From positions 352,009 to 416,008 of the forward strand of contig NZ_CP004350.1 in NCBI RefSeq assembly GCF_000550785.1: DNA of 64,000 nt, read 5' to 3'. The stretch's first letter is position 1. Each line of letters starts with the position of its first letter. A model generated the notes under the pieces. That model was not told the DNA's origin. It saw nothing but the letters and a program-made list of their open reading frames with translations, and did no database searches. This document shows positions 41,381 through 50,623 of this stretch, piece by piece. The translations under genes were made by a program, and so were the position numbers. This DNA comes from Corynebacterium casei LMG S-19264 (lineage in GTDB: Bacteria > Actinomycetota > Actinomycetes > Mycobacteriales > Mycobacteriaceae).

Positions 41381-42013
41381 TCAGTTGTGTGCTTCGGCGT
41401 AGCCGCGGCGCACATCCAAAGCATCCATGATTTTGTTCTGGGTGCGTTGGACTAGGAAGCCCAAGATGGTTGCCAGAATTACTGAGAGGATCATGCCGAT
41501 GAGTGGCTGGCTGGAGAACAACACGCCGCCGAGATAACCAATCGCTAGAGCTTGGGCGGCCCAAATCATGACGCCGATGGAGTCGAAGATAAAGAACATC
41601 GGCCAGGGAAAACGCACGGAGCCCAGCAGGATGGTCAGCAGCAGGCGGGCGGAAGGGATAAAACGCGCGATGATGATCGCGGCACCAGCGTTGCGCCGCA
41701 TGTTGCGCTTGACCCACACCAGTGCGGTGTAGGTTTTAGAACCCCGCCGAATCCGGTTGATATAAGGCATCAGCCGTGTACCCAGTAAGAAGCACAGGTT
41801 GTCACCGATGATTGCGCACATGATGGCCACTAGGAACATCAACCCAATGTTGGGCTCACCGCGGGCGCCGGCCCAGGCGCCGACCAGGTTCAAAGGAATT
41901 TCAGAAGGTAGTACTGGGATGAAGCTGTCGCCGAAAATTAAAATACCGACAACTGGGTAAACCCATGCAGTGGACATTAGGGATTCAATCCACATCATGA
42001 GGGTGTCAACCAC
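41381..42013 (-). CDS. DedA-family membrane protein
   Basis: 210 residues with the DedA (SNARE-associated/VTT) domain: VGILIFGDSFIPVLPSEIPLNLVGAWAG, a GDNLCFLLGTRL turn, and ARFIPSARLLLTILLGSVRFPWPMFFIFDSIGVMIWA containing the conserved F/ARF.P..R motif. Family members flip undecaprenyl phosphate or phospholipids and affect resistance to cationic agents. GTG 42013 start. It lies next to the MepB gene, tail to tail, 53 bp apart. Confidence 0.88.
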   Translation of the reverse strand: MVDTLMMWIESLMSTAWVYPVVGILIFGDSFIPVLPSEIPLNLVGAWAGARGEPNIGLMFLVAIMCAIIGDNLCFLLGTRLMPYINRIRRGSKTYTALVWVKRNMRRNAGAAIIIARFIPSARLLLTILLGSVRFPWPMFFIFDSIGVMIWAAQALAIGYLGGVLFSSQPLIGMILSVILATILGFLVQRTQNKIMDALDVRRGYAEAHN

Positions 42014-42385
42014 TGTTGCGTACTCCGTTCTTTGAGCAAATTGGGTCTTGAAAAGATTCTAGTTGCAAACGCCCAAACTTCTACTGATGTGTAATAAGTT
42101 CAACAGTTAAGCAGCACTCTAATGGCTATTTCATGGCAAAGCATCAGAAAGCCACGGTAGTTGCAGGTATGTGTGAGTTTGCCAAATTAGCGGCGAAAAT
42201 GCGGGGCGCAATTTGTAGCCTTTTGTATCGTGTGGTGAAGTAGTGGTAGTAACATCTGAAACAGCCCTATTAAATACTGTATGAAAGTTAAATCTGCGCC
42301 CAAGATGACTTGGTGGTTTCTTTCGCTGTGTACTGTAGGGGCAATTAGACATTAGGTTCGAATCATCGAAGGAGATGAGGTCGAC
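42014..42385. other. 372-bp intergenic region with dedA and topA promoters
   Basis: No credible gene on either strand. The half nearest topA contains TGTACTGTAGG as a possible -10 region about 40 bp before the start, followed by a GAAGGAGATGAGG ribosome binding site at 42368-42380. The other half must hold the promoter of the divergent dedA gene. Confidence 0.5.
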
Positions 42386-45361
42386 GTGGCAGAGCCATCA
42401 GGCAAGACACTGGTCATCGTGGAGTCAGGTACCAAGGCGAAGAAGATTCAGCCGTACCTGGGTGACAAATACATAGTTGAGGCCTCAGTGGGCCATATTC
42501 GCGACTTGCCTCGTGGTGCTGCTGACGTTCCTGCGAAGTTCAAGAAGGAAGCATGGGCGCGCCTGGGCGTGAACCCAGAAGATGACTTCACTCCGCTTTA
42601 TGTCATTAGCCCGGATAAGAAAAAGAAGGTCGCGGACCTCAAAGCTAAGCTCAAAGAGTGCGACCAGCTTTATCTGGCAACAGACCCGGACCGCGAAGGT
42701 GAAGCCATCGCGTGGCACTTGCTGGAGGTCTTGAAGCCCAAGGTTCCGGTTCGCCGAATGGTGTTCAATGAGATCACCAAAGCCGCTATTTTGGAAGCGG
42801 CGGAGAATACCCGTGAGCTGGATGAGGACCTGATTGATGCGCAGGAAACCCGCCGCATATTGGACCGTCTGTACGGCTATGAGGTCTCCCCGGTGCTGTG
42901 GAAGAAGGTCATGCCACGTCTGTCCGCAGGCCGTGTTCAGTCGGTTGCCACCCGCGTGATCGTTGAGCGTGAGCGTGAACGCATGGCGTTCGTGTCTGCG
43001 GAGTACTGGGATCTTTCAGCTGATTTGGCTGCCCAGAACGCGGACTCGGCGAATCCGGCGCAGTTCAATGCGCGTCTGAGCAGCGTTGATGGTGAGCGCG
43101 TGGCGCAGGGCCGTGACTTTGGTGATGACGGCAAGCTCACCACCAATGAAGTGGTGGTGCTGGATCAAAAGAGAGCACAGTCGCTTGCCGATGGCCTCGA
43201 TAAAGCCGCCATGCACGTCGCTTCTGTGGAACACAAGCCTTATACCCGTAAGCCTTATGCACCGTTTATGACGTCGACTCTGCAGCAGGAGGCGGGCCGT
43301 CGCCTGCACTTTACTTCTGAGCGCACCATGCGTATTGCGCAGCGTTTGTACGAAAACGGTCACATTACCTATATGCGTACTGACTCCACGTCGCTGTCTC
43401 AGCAGGGTTTGACCGCTGCGCGTGATGCTGCGGTGTCGAACTTCGGCAAGGAGTATGCGGCTTCTAGCGCGCGTCGTTATGACCGCAAGGTCAAAAACTC
43501 GCAGGAAGCGCACGAGGCAATTCGTCCTGCCGGCGAAACTTTCGCCACCCCAGGTCAGCTGTCTGGTCAGCTGGATACTGAGGAGTTTAAGCTCTACGAG
43601 CTGATCTGGAAGCGCACCGTCGCCTCCCAGATGGAGGACGCCAAGGGCCAGTCCATGAAGGTCACCGTCGCAGGTCAGGCCGCAACCGGGGAGAACGTGG
43701 AGTTCTCCGCTACCGGCCGTACTATTACCTTCCCTGGCTTCCTCAAAGCTTATGAGGACCAGGCATCGGCGAAGAATGAGGATGAAAACCGTCTGCCACA
43801 GCTGGCAGAAGGCGATGACCTCAACGTCGCAGAAGTTACCGTCGATGGTCACTCCACCAACCCGCCGGCACGATATACCGAGGCCAGCTTGGTGAAGAAG
43901 ATGGAAGATCTCGGCATCGGCCGTCCTTCCACCTATGCATCCATTATCAAGACCATCCAGGACCGCGGCTACGTGCTCTCGCGTGGCAACGCGCTGGTCC
44001 CAAGCTGGGTTGCTTTCGCCGTTGTTGGTCTGTTGGAGTCCAACTTCACGGAGCTGGTGGACTTTGACTTCACTTCCTCGATGGAAGATGAGCTGGATGC
44101 TATCGCGTCCGGCAATGAGGACCGCACGCGCTGGCTCAACAGCTTCTACTTCGGTGATGCCGAAAAGGGCAGTGAGGCAGGAGACGTCAAGGCAGCTTCC
44201 ATCGCTAGGCACGGCGGGCTTAAATCACTTGTCGATGTCAACCTAGAAAGCATTGACGCCCGCAAGGTCAACTCCATCAAGCTGTACACGGATACCGAGG
44301 GCCGTGACGTCTTCGTACGCGTGGGCCGCTATGGTCCATACATCGAGCGTCAGATCGGTGTGAACGCTGAAGGCGAGCCGGAATACCAACGCGCAAATCT
44401 GTCTGAGACCACCACTCCGGATGAGCTCAATGAGGAACTGGCAGAAAAGCTCTTTGCTACCCCGCAGGGTGGACGTGAGTTGGGTGAGAACCCAGCCAAT
44501 GGCCGCACCGTGGTGGCTAAGGAAGGCCGTTTCGGTCCTTATGTCACCGAGGTTGTGCGCGAAGATGAGCGCGCCAAGGCAGAAGCCGAGGCCGAGGACG
44601 TTGTGGCGCAGGAACGTGCTGCGGAAGATAAGCAGCGCAAAGAAGATGGCATGCGCGCGAAGAATTGGGAAACCAAGACAGCTGCGAAGCAAAAAGAAAA
44701 GCGTATCGCCGAGTACATCGATGAAAAACTCAAGCCGGGCACTGCCTCGCTGTTTAGCTCCATGGAGCCATCCAAGGTCACTCTTGATGACGCGTTGAAG
44801 CTGCTGTCTTTGCCACGCGAGGTTGGCGTTGATACCGCGGATAATGAAATGATTACCGCGCAGAACGGCCGCTATGGTCCGTACCTGAAGAAGGGCTCGG
44901 ATTCGCGTTCTTTGGCAAATGAAGAGCAGATCTTCTCCATCACCTTGGATGAGGCACGCCGCATCTATGCTGAGCCGAAGCGTCGTGGACGTCAGGCTGC
45001 GCAGCCGCCGCTAAAGCAGCTGGGCGATAATGACGTTTCCGGCAAGCCAATGTCGGTCAAGGATGGCCGCTTCGGCCCTTATGTCACCGATGGCACCACG
45101 AATGCTTCGCTGCGCAAGGGCGACTCCCCGGAAACCTTGACGGACCAGCGCGCGAACGAGCTGCTGTCTGAGCGTCGCGCCAAGCAGGACGCTGACGGTG
45201 GTGCCGCGAAGAAGACCACTAAGAAGGCCACGAAGTCTTCGGCTAAAAAGACCACTAAGAAGTCTACAAAGTCGACGGCCAAGAAGTCGACCAAGCGCGC
45301 TACTAAGAAGCCTTCACCAGCAACGAAGAACGTGGTCAAGGCAGGCTCTCGCCGGAAGTAA
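42386..45361 (+). CDS. topA: DNA topoisomerase I
   Basis: 991 residues: N-terminal Toprim domain (LVIVESGTKAKKIQPYLG ... TDPDREGEAIAWHL), the type IA core with the catalytic Tyr in ITYMRTDST near residue 330, and a C-terminal region with four GR(F/Y)GPY repeats (VGRYGPYIE, EGRFGPYVTE, NGRYGPYLKK, DGRFGPYVTD) instead of zinc fingers. It ends in a Lys/Thr/Ser-rich basic tail of about 55 residues, as in mycobacterial TopA, where the tail aids processivity. It relaxes negative supercoils. GTG 42386 has a strong GAAGGAG site. Confidence 0.96.
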   Translation: MAEPSGKTLVIVESGTKAKKIQPYLGDKYIVEASVGHIRDLPRGAADVPAKFKKEAWARLGVNPEDDFTPLYVISPDKKKKVADLKAKLKECDQLYLATDPDREGEAIAWHLLEVLKPKVPVRRMVFNEITKAAILEAAENTRELDEDLIDAQETRRILDRLYGYEVSPVLWKKVMPRLSAGRVQSVATRVIVERERERMAFVSAEYWDLSADLAAQNADSANPAQFNARLSSVDGERVAQGRDFGDDGKLTTNEVVVLDQKRAQSLADGLDKAAMHVASVEHKPYTRKPYAPFMTSTLQQEAGRRLHFTSERTMRIAQRLYENGHITYMRTDSTSLSQQGLTAARDAAVSNFGKEYAASSARRYDRKVKNSQEAHEAIRPAGETFATPGQLSGQLDTEEFKLYELIWKRTVASQMEDAKGQSMKVTVAGQAATGENVEFSATGRTITFPGFLKAYEDQASAKNEDENRLPQLAEGDDLNVAEVTVDGHSTNPPARYTEASLVKKMEDLGIGRPSTYASIIKTIQDRGYVLSRGNALVPSWVAFAVVGLLESNFTELVDFDFTSSMEDELDAIASGNEDRTRWLNSFYFGDAEKGSEAGDVKAASIARHGGLKSLVDVNLESIDARKVNSIKLYTDTEGRDVFVRVGRYGPYIERQIGVNAEGEPEYQRANLSETTTPDELNEELAEKLFATPQGGRELGENPANGRTVVAKEGRFGPYVTEVVREDERAKAEAEAEDVVAQERAAEDKQRKEDGMRAKNWETKTAAKQKEKRIAEYIDEKLKPGTASLFSSMEPSKVTLDDALKLLSLPREVGVDTADNEMITAQNGRYGPYLKKGSDSRSLANEEQIFSITLDEARRIYAEPKRRGRQAAQPPLKQLGDNDVSGKPMSVKDGRFGPYVTDGTTNASLRKGDSPETLTDQRANELLSERRAKQDADGGAAKKTTKKATKSSAKKTTKKSTKSTAKKSTKRATKKPSPATKNVVKAGSRRK

Positions 45362-45411
45362 AAACAGCGGTAGTCTGGGCAGGGTTAGCACAAGCGCGAA
45401 AGGACTAACCC

Positions 45412-46359
45412 ATGCCACAGCTGCCGCTGACCGAAACGTTGGAAGAAGGGCTCGATGAGCTACTTGTCGATGTTGCACCGATGAAAGCCGAAGGCGAATT
45501 CGGCACCCGTTCTCTCGAAGGTTTCCATGCCTTAGTTGCTGCGCTGCTGCCTATGCCCAAAGAACAAGAACGCCTAGCGGCAGCCATCCTTAATGATGTC
45601 AGCTTCTTTAGCCGCATCGTGCCCTTCGCACCGAAGGTGCATGTGCTGGCAGAGCCAGCAATCTTGCTCCTGCTTGCCGGTAATTCGATTGCCCGCGCGG
45701 GTGAAATTACGCCGGGGCACTATGTGTCCTTGGACGAATACGCGCAGGAAAAGCGCAACCCGGGCTCTATCGATGCCCCGACTGCCACACCGCAGACGCT
45801 AGAAACAGATTCTTTGTGGCAAACCACCGGTGGCTTAGTCGCGGGAGCGATGGCGCGTATCGCGAAGAACAGGGCCGAAAAGACTCTTGACCTGCGCACG
45901 CCGTCGCGTTGGGGCGTAAAAGCCGTTGTCTTGTCCAACCTGGGCTATTCCGCAGCGGCACTCGGTGCGGGTGCGCGCCCGCAAGGAAAGACCATCGGTC
46001 TTTATGCCGGGGTCTGGGCCGCTGGCGTGGGCGCTGCGGTGCTTGCAGCGAAGTCCAAGAAGGTCTCGAACGATATGGTCCCCGCCGTCATCTTGGGCGG
46101 TGCGGCTTCTGCGACCACCGCTGCGCTGGCATCGGATGAGTCCGTCTTTCGCTCCGGTTCCATCGCCGCGCGCGGCGCTAGCCACGGCGCGAACCTACTC
46201 TTTGCCGCAGAAGCCATGACCTTTGCCCGCGCGATAGTAGAAGGCAGCATCGAGGCGAAGCGGCACAAGCGCAATCTCTACTCAATCCTCGGTGCGGCGG
46301 AAAGCTCCTCCAGCTTCATTGGCCACCTGCTGCTCGCGGATGGCCTCAACCGCCGCTAA
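45412..46359 (+). CDS. Conserved hypothetical membrane-associated protein
   Basis: 315 residues that I cannot place in a family with confidence. The N-terminal half is soluble and acidic, with a hydrophobic LAEPAILLLLAGNSIARAGE near 85. The C-terminal half has three or four Ala/Gly-rich hydrophobic segments (AVVLSNLGYSAAALGAG, GLYAGVWAAGVGAAVLAA, VPAVILGGAASATTAALAS, GRSL-like end LLADGLNRR). DoxX-like architecture is possible. It starts ATG 45412 50 bp after topA, with AAAGGACTAACCC as ribosome binding site, so it may be cotranscribed with topA. It overlaps the convergent DUF418 gene by 4 bp. Confidence 0.65.
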   Translation: MPQLPLTETLEEGLDELLVDVAPMKAEGEFGTRSLEGFHALVAALLPMPKEQERLAAAILNDVSFFSRIVPFAPKVHVLAEPAILLLLAGNSIARAGEITPGHYVSLDEYAQEKRNPGSIDAPTATPQTLETDSLWQTTGGLVAGAMARIAKNRAEKTLDLRTPSRWGVKAVVLSNLGYSAAALGAGARPQGKTIGLYAGVWAAGVGAAVLAAKSKKVSNDMVPAVILGGAASATTAALASDESVFRSGSIAARGASHGANLLFAAEAMTFARAIVEGSIEAKRHKRNLYSILGAAESSSSFIGHLLLADGLNRR

Positions 46360-47642
46360 TCCTGGCCCTGCTGCGGCTGCTGCTCTAGCCTCTTGCGCTG
46401 CTTCGCGCTGTAGAGCTCGGGCTGCAGCGTCGGGCCATAGGACAGGCGGCGGTGGATAGCCTCGAAAGGACCACGCTTGTTGGTCTTTTCCAGCATCCAC
46501 GCGAGAAGCAGCGACGCCACCCATACGCCGAATGCCAGCGCCGTCTGCGCGGTGACGCTATCAGGCGTGTAGCCAAGGACAACGGGGTAGCAGATGATGA
46601 AGAAGGCAATGGACTGGAAGACATAGCCGCTCATGGAGCGTTTGCCCAGCGCCATGGGCACCTGCAGCCACACCGGCAGGGCTTCGCCATTGTTGACGCG
46701 GGCTTGGAAAGGCTGCAGCAGCAATGCGAACATCGCCAGCAGTGCTGGGCCGGTGAGCGTGCCAACAAAGGAGTTGGTGGCTAAGAACAACGCTTCTAGC
46801 TCATTTGGCAAAACGCTGATGGCTGCCAGGCCCCACGGCAGTCCGATTCCGAGGATGATGATCCAGCCGAATACCGTCCAGGCGATGAGTTCTTTGCGGT
46901 GCGAGGCGGCATCGGCAAGCACACCGCGACGCGCCCAGGTGAAACCGATGAGCATGATCGGGCCATAAGCAATGAGATAAAACGGGTAGCCGGTCAGACC
47001 CAAACCAAAGGTAATGGCGTTGTACTGCAACAAACCCCCGAGGGTGCTGTAGTCCGTGCCCGCGATGCCAGCCGAGGTAAACGCGCTCATATCAATGCCG
47101 GAGATAAGACCCCACAGCAAGAACGCAAGGCTGCCGACAAACGTCAATCCGATGATGACATAAGAAATAATGGACAGCACTTTATCGCGCATGGTCAACA
47201 ACAAACCGATGATCATGCCGGAGAGACCGTAGTAGAACATGATATCGCCATAGAAAATCAGCAACAGGTGCACAGCGCCGAAAACGGCGAGGAAGAAGTA
47301 ACGGCGGACGATGATCTGTCGTGCGCGTTGTGGTGGAAAGCGCTTGCGCCACAAGCTCATGGCAATCAGACCCACGCCGAATCCCAGCAGCGTGGTAAAC
47401 AACGGCAAACCACGAGTATGCGCAAACAACGTGGTCAACACAGCCAGAATCTGGTCAAAAACACTATTGATGGAGCCGAGAAACTCCGAATGTGCCGCCC
47501 CGGGCGTTAACCACGCGGTGGGGAGGTTCGCCACCGCGATGCCCAGCAATGCCACGCCACGCGCGACGTCAGGTACCACCATGCGGGTTGTGCTTAAGCC
47601 CTTCGATGGGGATTGTTGCATTCCATTGTCATCTACTGCCAT
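46356..47642 (-). CDS. DUF418 membrane protein, copy 2 of tandem pair
   Basis: 428 residues with about ten membrane helices. The N-terminal VPDVARGVALLGIAVANLPTAW and the C-terminal WLQVPMALGKRSMSGYVFQSIAFFIICYPVVLG with GPFEAIHRRLSYGP are the DUF418 (YeiB-like) marks. YeiB relatives belong to the acyltransferase-3 superfamily and may acylate envelope components. It is clearly paralogous along its whole length to the gene directly upstream (47676-48965), 33 bp away and on the same strand. Confidence 0.85.
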   Translation of the reverse strand: MAVDDNGMQQSPSKGLSTTRMVVPDVARGVALLGIAVANLPTAWLTPGAAHSEFLGSINSVFDQILAVLTTLFAHTRGLPLFTTLLGFGVGLIAMSLWRKRFPPQRARQIIVRRYFFLAVFGAVHLLLIFYGDIMFYYGLSGMIIGLLLTMRDKVLSIISYVIIGLTFVGSLAFLLWGLISGIDMSAFTSAGIAGTDYSTLGGLLQYNAITFGLGLTGYPFYLIAYGPIMLIGFTWARRGVLADAASHRKELIAWTVFGWIIILGIGLPWGLAAISVLPNELEALFLATNSFVGTLTGPALLAMFALLLQPFQARVNNGEALPVWLQVPMALGKRSMSGYVFQSIAFFIICYPVVLGYTPDSVTAQTALAFGVWVASLLLAWMLEKTNKRGPFEAIHRRLSYGPTLQPELYSAKQRKRLEQQPQQGQD

Positions 47643-47675
47643 GCGGCCAAGAATAGCAGCACAATTCCCGCACGG

Positions 47676-48965
47676 TTATTGTGCGGCGTTGCCGCGTGCT
47701 TCCAACTCCCGGCGCTGCTTCTTAGTGTGCAACTCTGGCTGCATTGTGGGGCCATAAGACAGGCGCCGGTGCACCTTCTCAAATGGGCCTTGCATGTCTG
47801 CCTTTTCCAACACCCAGGCCAGGATGAGGGACACGCCCCACACTCCGACTGCCAGGCCTATCTGTGCGCTGACGCTATCGGGCCTGATGCCAAGGACGAC
47901 GGGGTAGCAGATGATGAAGAAGGCGAAGGACTGGAACAAGTAGCCACTCATGGAGCGTTTGCCCAAAGCCATCGGCGCCTTCAGCCAGACTGGCGGGGTT
48001 TCACCGCGGTTGACGCGATCCTGGAATGGCTGCAGCGCCAGCGCGAACATCGCCAGCAAAGCAGGACCGGTGATTGCGCCATTCATCAAGTTGGCGAACA
48101 TGAAGGTCTCTGCGTATTCATTCGGCAGTACCCCAATTTCTGAAAGCCCCCACGGCAGGCCAACACCGAGGATATAAATCCAGCCGATAACCACCCAGGT
48201 CCACAGTTCTTTGCGGTGGGAGGGGACATCAACAAGCACACCGCGACGCGCCCACGTAAAACCAATGAGCATGATGGGTGCGTAACCCACCAGGTAAAAC
48301 GGGTAATTTACGAAGTTGATAGCAAAGGTCGTGGCATTAAAAGCCAGCAAACCGCCCAGCGTGGTGGTATCAAAGTCACCGATGTTTGTGCTCTCAGTAA
48401 CCCCGCTCATATCCAGCCCGGATACCAATGCCCACATCAAAAACAGCGTGCCCGCGGCAGTCAACACGGCGAGCACCACATAAGCGACGATGCTGAGGAT
48501 TTTATCGCGCACGGTCAACAACAAACCGAGGATAATGCCGGTCAACCCGTAGTAGAACATGATGTCGCCATAGAAGATAAAGATGAGGTGGATGGCACCG
48601 AATAAAGCGAGGAAGAAGTAGCGGCGAAGAATGACCTGCCGCGCGCGCTTGGCCGGAAACTGCTTGCGCCACAGGCTCATGGCGATGAGCCCAACACCGA
48701 AACCCAGCAGTGTAGAAAACAGCGGCAGCCCGCGATTATGCGCGAACATTGTGGTTAGAACGGCCAGAACCTGGTCGAAGATATTGTTTATCGAACCAAG
48801 AAAGGCCGTGTGCGGGGCGCCCGGGGTCAGCCACGCGGTGGGGATGTTTGCTATCGCGATGCCGAGCAGCGCCATACCGCGCGCTACATCGGGCACAACC
48901 ATGCGTGCTTTAGTGGTTGCGCCGGCTAGTGGTTGTTGAGATGGTCTGTTGTCATCTACCGTCAT
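47676..48965 (-). CDS. DUF418 membrane protein, copy 1 of tandem pair
   Basis: 429 residues, near-colinear with the downstream paralogue: VPDVARGMALLGIAIANIPTAWLTPGAPH, LLGFGVGLIAMSLWRKQFPAKRAR, FYGDIMFYYGLTGIILGLLLTVRDK and MALGKRSMSGYLFQSFAFFIICYPVVLG recur in both. The differences are concentrated in the loop near residues 190-210 and at both termini. It follows cyaB by 17 bp on the same strand, so cyaB and both DUF418 genes probably form one operon. Confidence 0.85.
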   Translation of the reverse strand: MTVDDNRPSQQPLAGATTKARMVVPDVARGMALLGIAIANIPTAWLTPGAPHTAFLGSINNIFDQVLAVLTTMFAHNRGLPLFSTLLGFGVGLIAMSLWRKQFPAKRARQVILRRYFFLALFGAIHLIFIFYGDIMFYYGLTGIILGLLLTVRDKILSIVAYVVLAVLTAAGTLFLMWALVSGLDMSGVTESTNIGDFDTTTLGGLLAFNATTFAINFVNYPFYLVGYAPIMLIGFTWARRGVLVDVPSHRKELWTWVVIGWIYILGVGLPWGLSEIGVLPNEYAETFMFANLMNGAITGPALLAMFALALQPFQDRVNRGETPPVWLKAPMALGKRSMSGYLFQSFAFFIICYPVVLGIRPDSVSAQIGLAVGVWGVSLILAWVLEKADMQGPFEKVHRRLSYGPTMQPELHTKKQRRELEARGNAAQ

Positions 48966-48982
48966 GCGGCTAAGAGTAACAG

Positions 48983-50515
48983 CTACAACTCCGCGCGGTC
49001 GGCCAACGTTGCGCGGATTGGGCGCGCCAGCTGAGTCATGCGGCGGCGTCCGCGCAGCTCAATGGACTTCATGAAAGTCCAGCGGGCCTGTTCAGTTTCA
49101 TTAGCGTTCTTTAACGTCGAAGCGTTGGTCAGAACGCGGCCTGGGGTTTCCTTCGCCAACTCCGTCAGACGTGCGGCTTCATTCACGGCGTCACCAATGA
49201 CGGTGTATTCGAAGCGGTCATGGCCACCGATGTGCCCGGCCACCACGTGGCCCGCGGCGACACCAATGCCGGCTTGCAGTTCCATGTTGCGCAGCTCGTG
49301 GCGCAGCTCGCGCGCTGCCTGCAGCGCCATCGACGTGGAGTCATACACGTTGAGTGGCGCACCGAAGATGGCCAGTGCCGCGTCGCCCTGGAACTTGTTG
49401 ATGATGCCCTTGTTGCGGTGCACCACATCAACCACGTGCTCAAAGAAGTTGTTGAGCTCTTCCACAACGCGCTCAGGAGTGTTGTTAACGGCGAAGTTGG
49501 TGGAACCAATAACGTCAATAAACAGCACCGCCACCTTGCGGTCCTCGCCGCCGAGCTCAGGGCGTTCATCCAATGCGCGCTGCGCAACTTCATCGCCGAC
49601 ATAACGGCCGAAAAGATCGCGCAGACGTTGACGTTCATGCAGACCGCGCATCATTTCATTAAAGCCCGCCTGCAGCACGCCCAGCTCCGAGCCGTCGTAG
49701 ATGTCTACTTCTACGTGGCGTTCGCCGCGGCGCACGCGGTTGATGGCATCTTGCAGCTCATAAATCGGATCCACCACGCTCATGGTGGAGTAGGCGGTAG
49801 CGATAGCGCCCGTGCCCAAAGCCGTCAGCGTCAACGCGATAACGGCCGGCAGGATGTCATCGGAATCCCCGGTAAACAGGCCAGAACGCTGCGCCAAGAA
49901 GACCAAAATAATGCCCAGCAACGGCACCGCAGTGGACATGAACCACGACAGATACAGGCGGCTTTTAATGGGTGGTTCCAGCGTGGAGTCCTCAAACCGC
50001 CGCGCCAGCGCCGACGCTGCCACGGGGCGAACCATGCGCTCGGCCTGCAGATACGTAATCAGTACCACGATCATGCCCGCCAAGGTGGTGGATACGCCCA
50101 CCACGAGTGCGAGTTTGCCATCAGAAGCAGAGGTGGTCACCACGGCGAGAACAATGCCGATAAGCCATACTAGGGCCGCGACGGCAGCCTGATAAATAGG
50201 AATGCGCATGACCAGGTTGCGCACCATATTCGGGTCATGGGCATCCGGGTTGCGCTGCCAATCCCACACGGGCCTAAACAGCAGCATGGTGGCAGCCATG
50301 CCCACGAGCACCGCGAAGATAACGTAAGCGGCGCCAATCACGAAGAGGTTATCAAAGTCAGTGGTAAACGCGTGGATCTCCGGCATGGGCAGGAAGAAAA
50401 TCACGAAGGTCATAATCGCAATTGCGCCGACGATATTGGTTCCGAGCACGATCGCGGCATAGGTGGGCCACGAGGTGCTCATCAACCAAGAAAAACCGCG
50501 CATGACTCTGCTCAT
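48983..50515 (-). CDS. cyaB: Membrane adenylate cyclase with HAMP domain
   Basis: 510 residues: six N-terminal membrane helices (about 20-245), a HAMP domain (STMSVVDPIYELQDAINRVRRGE ...), and a class III cyclase domain with VAVLFIDVIGSTNF (metal Asp), NKFQGDAALAIFGAP (second metal Asp and substrate Lys), and VIGDAVNEAARL near the transition-state residues. It makes cAMP, the ligand of GlxR. The equivalents are C. glutamicum CyaB and mycobacterial Rv3645. ATG 50515. The two DUF418 genes follow. Confidence 0.94.
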   Translation of the reverse strand: MSRVMRGFSWLMSTSWPTYAAIVLGTNIVGAIAIMTFVIFFLPMPEIHAFTTDFDNLFVIGAAYVIFAVLVGMAATMLLFRPVWDWQRNPDAHDPNMVRNLVMRIPIYQAAVAALVWLIGIVLAVVTTSASDGKLALVVGVSTTLAGMIVVLITYLQAERMVRPVAASALARRFEDSTLEPPIKSRLYLSWFMSTAVPLLGIILVFLAQRSGLFTGDSDDILPAVIALTLTALGTGAIATAYSTMSVVDPIYELQDAINRVRRGERHVEVDIYDGSELGVLQAGFNEMMRGLHERQRLRDLFGRYVGDEVAQRALDERPELGGEDRKVAVLFIDVIGSTNFAVNNTPERVVEELNNFFEHVVDVVHRNKGIINKFQGDAALAIFGAPLNVYDSTSMALQAARELRHELRNMELQAGIGVAAGHVVAGHIGGHDRFEYTVIGDAVNEAARLTELAKETPGRVLTNASTLKNANETEQARWTFMKSIELRGRRRMTQLARPIRATLADRAEL

Positions 50516-50623
50516 AGCTTCCCACTCTATCGTTATTACTAACCCCTTCGTGCGAAAAGGTCGGACATCACTTAACCCGGTGTGAAGGTGGGCGGTCAGG
50601 GTGTGGAGAAGGAAGAAAGTAAT

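Noticed and set aside
42131..42352. 73-residue minus-strand frame in the dedA-topA gap
   Set aside because: Composition looks random, with no motif or ribosome binding site, and it covers the topA promoter region.
43016..44212. 398-residue frame antisense to topA, and other long antisense frames (for example 53746-54873, 61396-62598)
   Set aside because: They mirror well-conserved genes in the opposite strand and are explained by codon bias. The proteins have no recognisable features.
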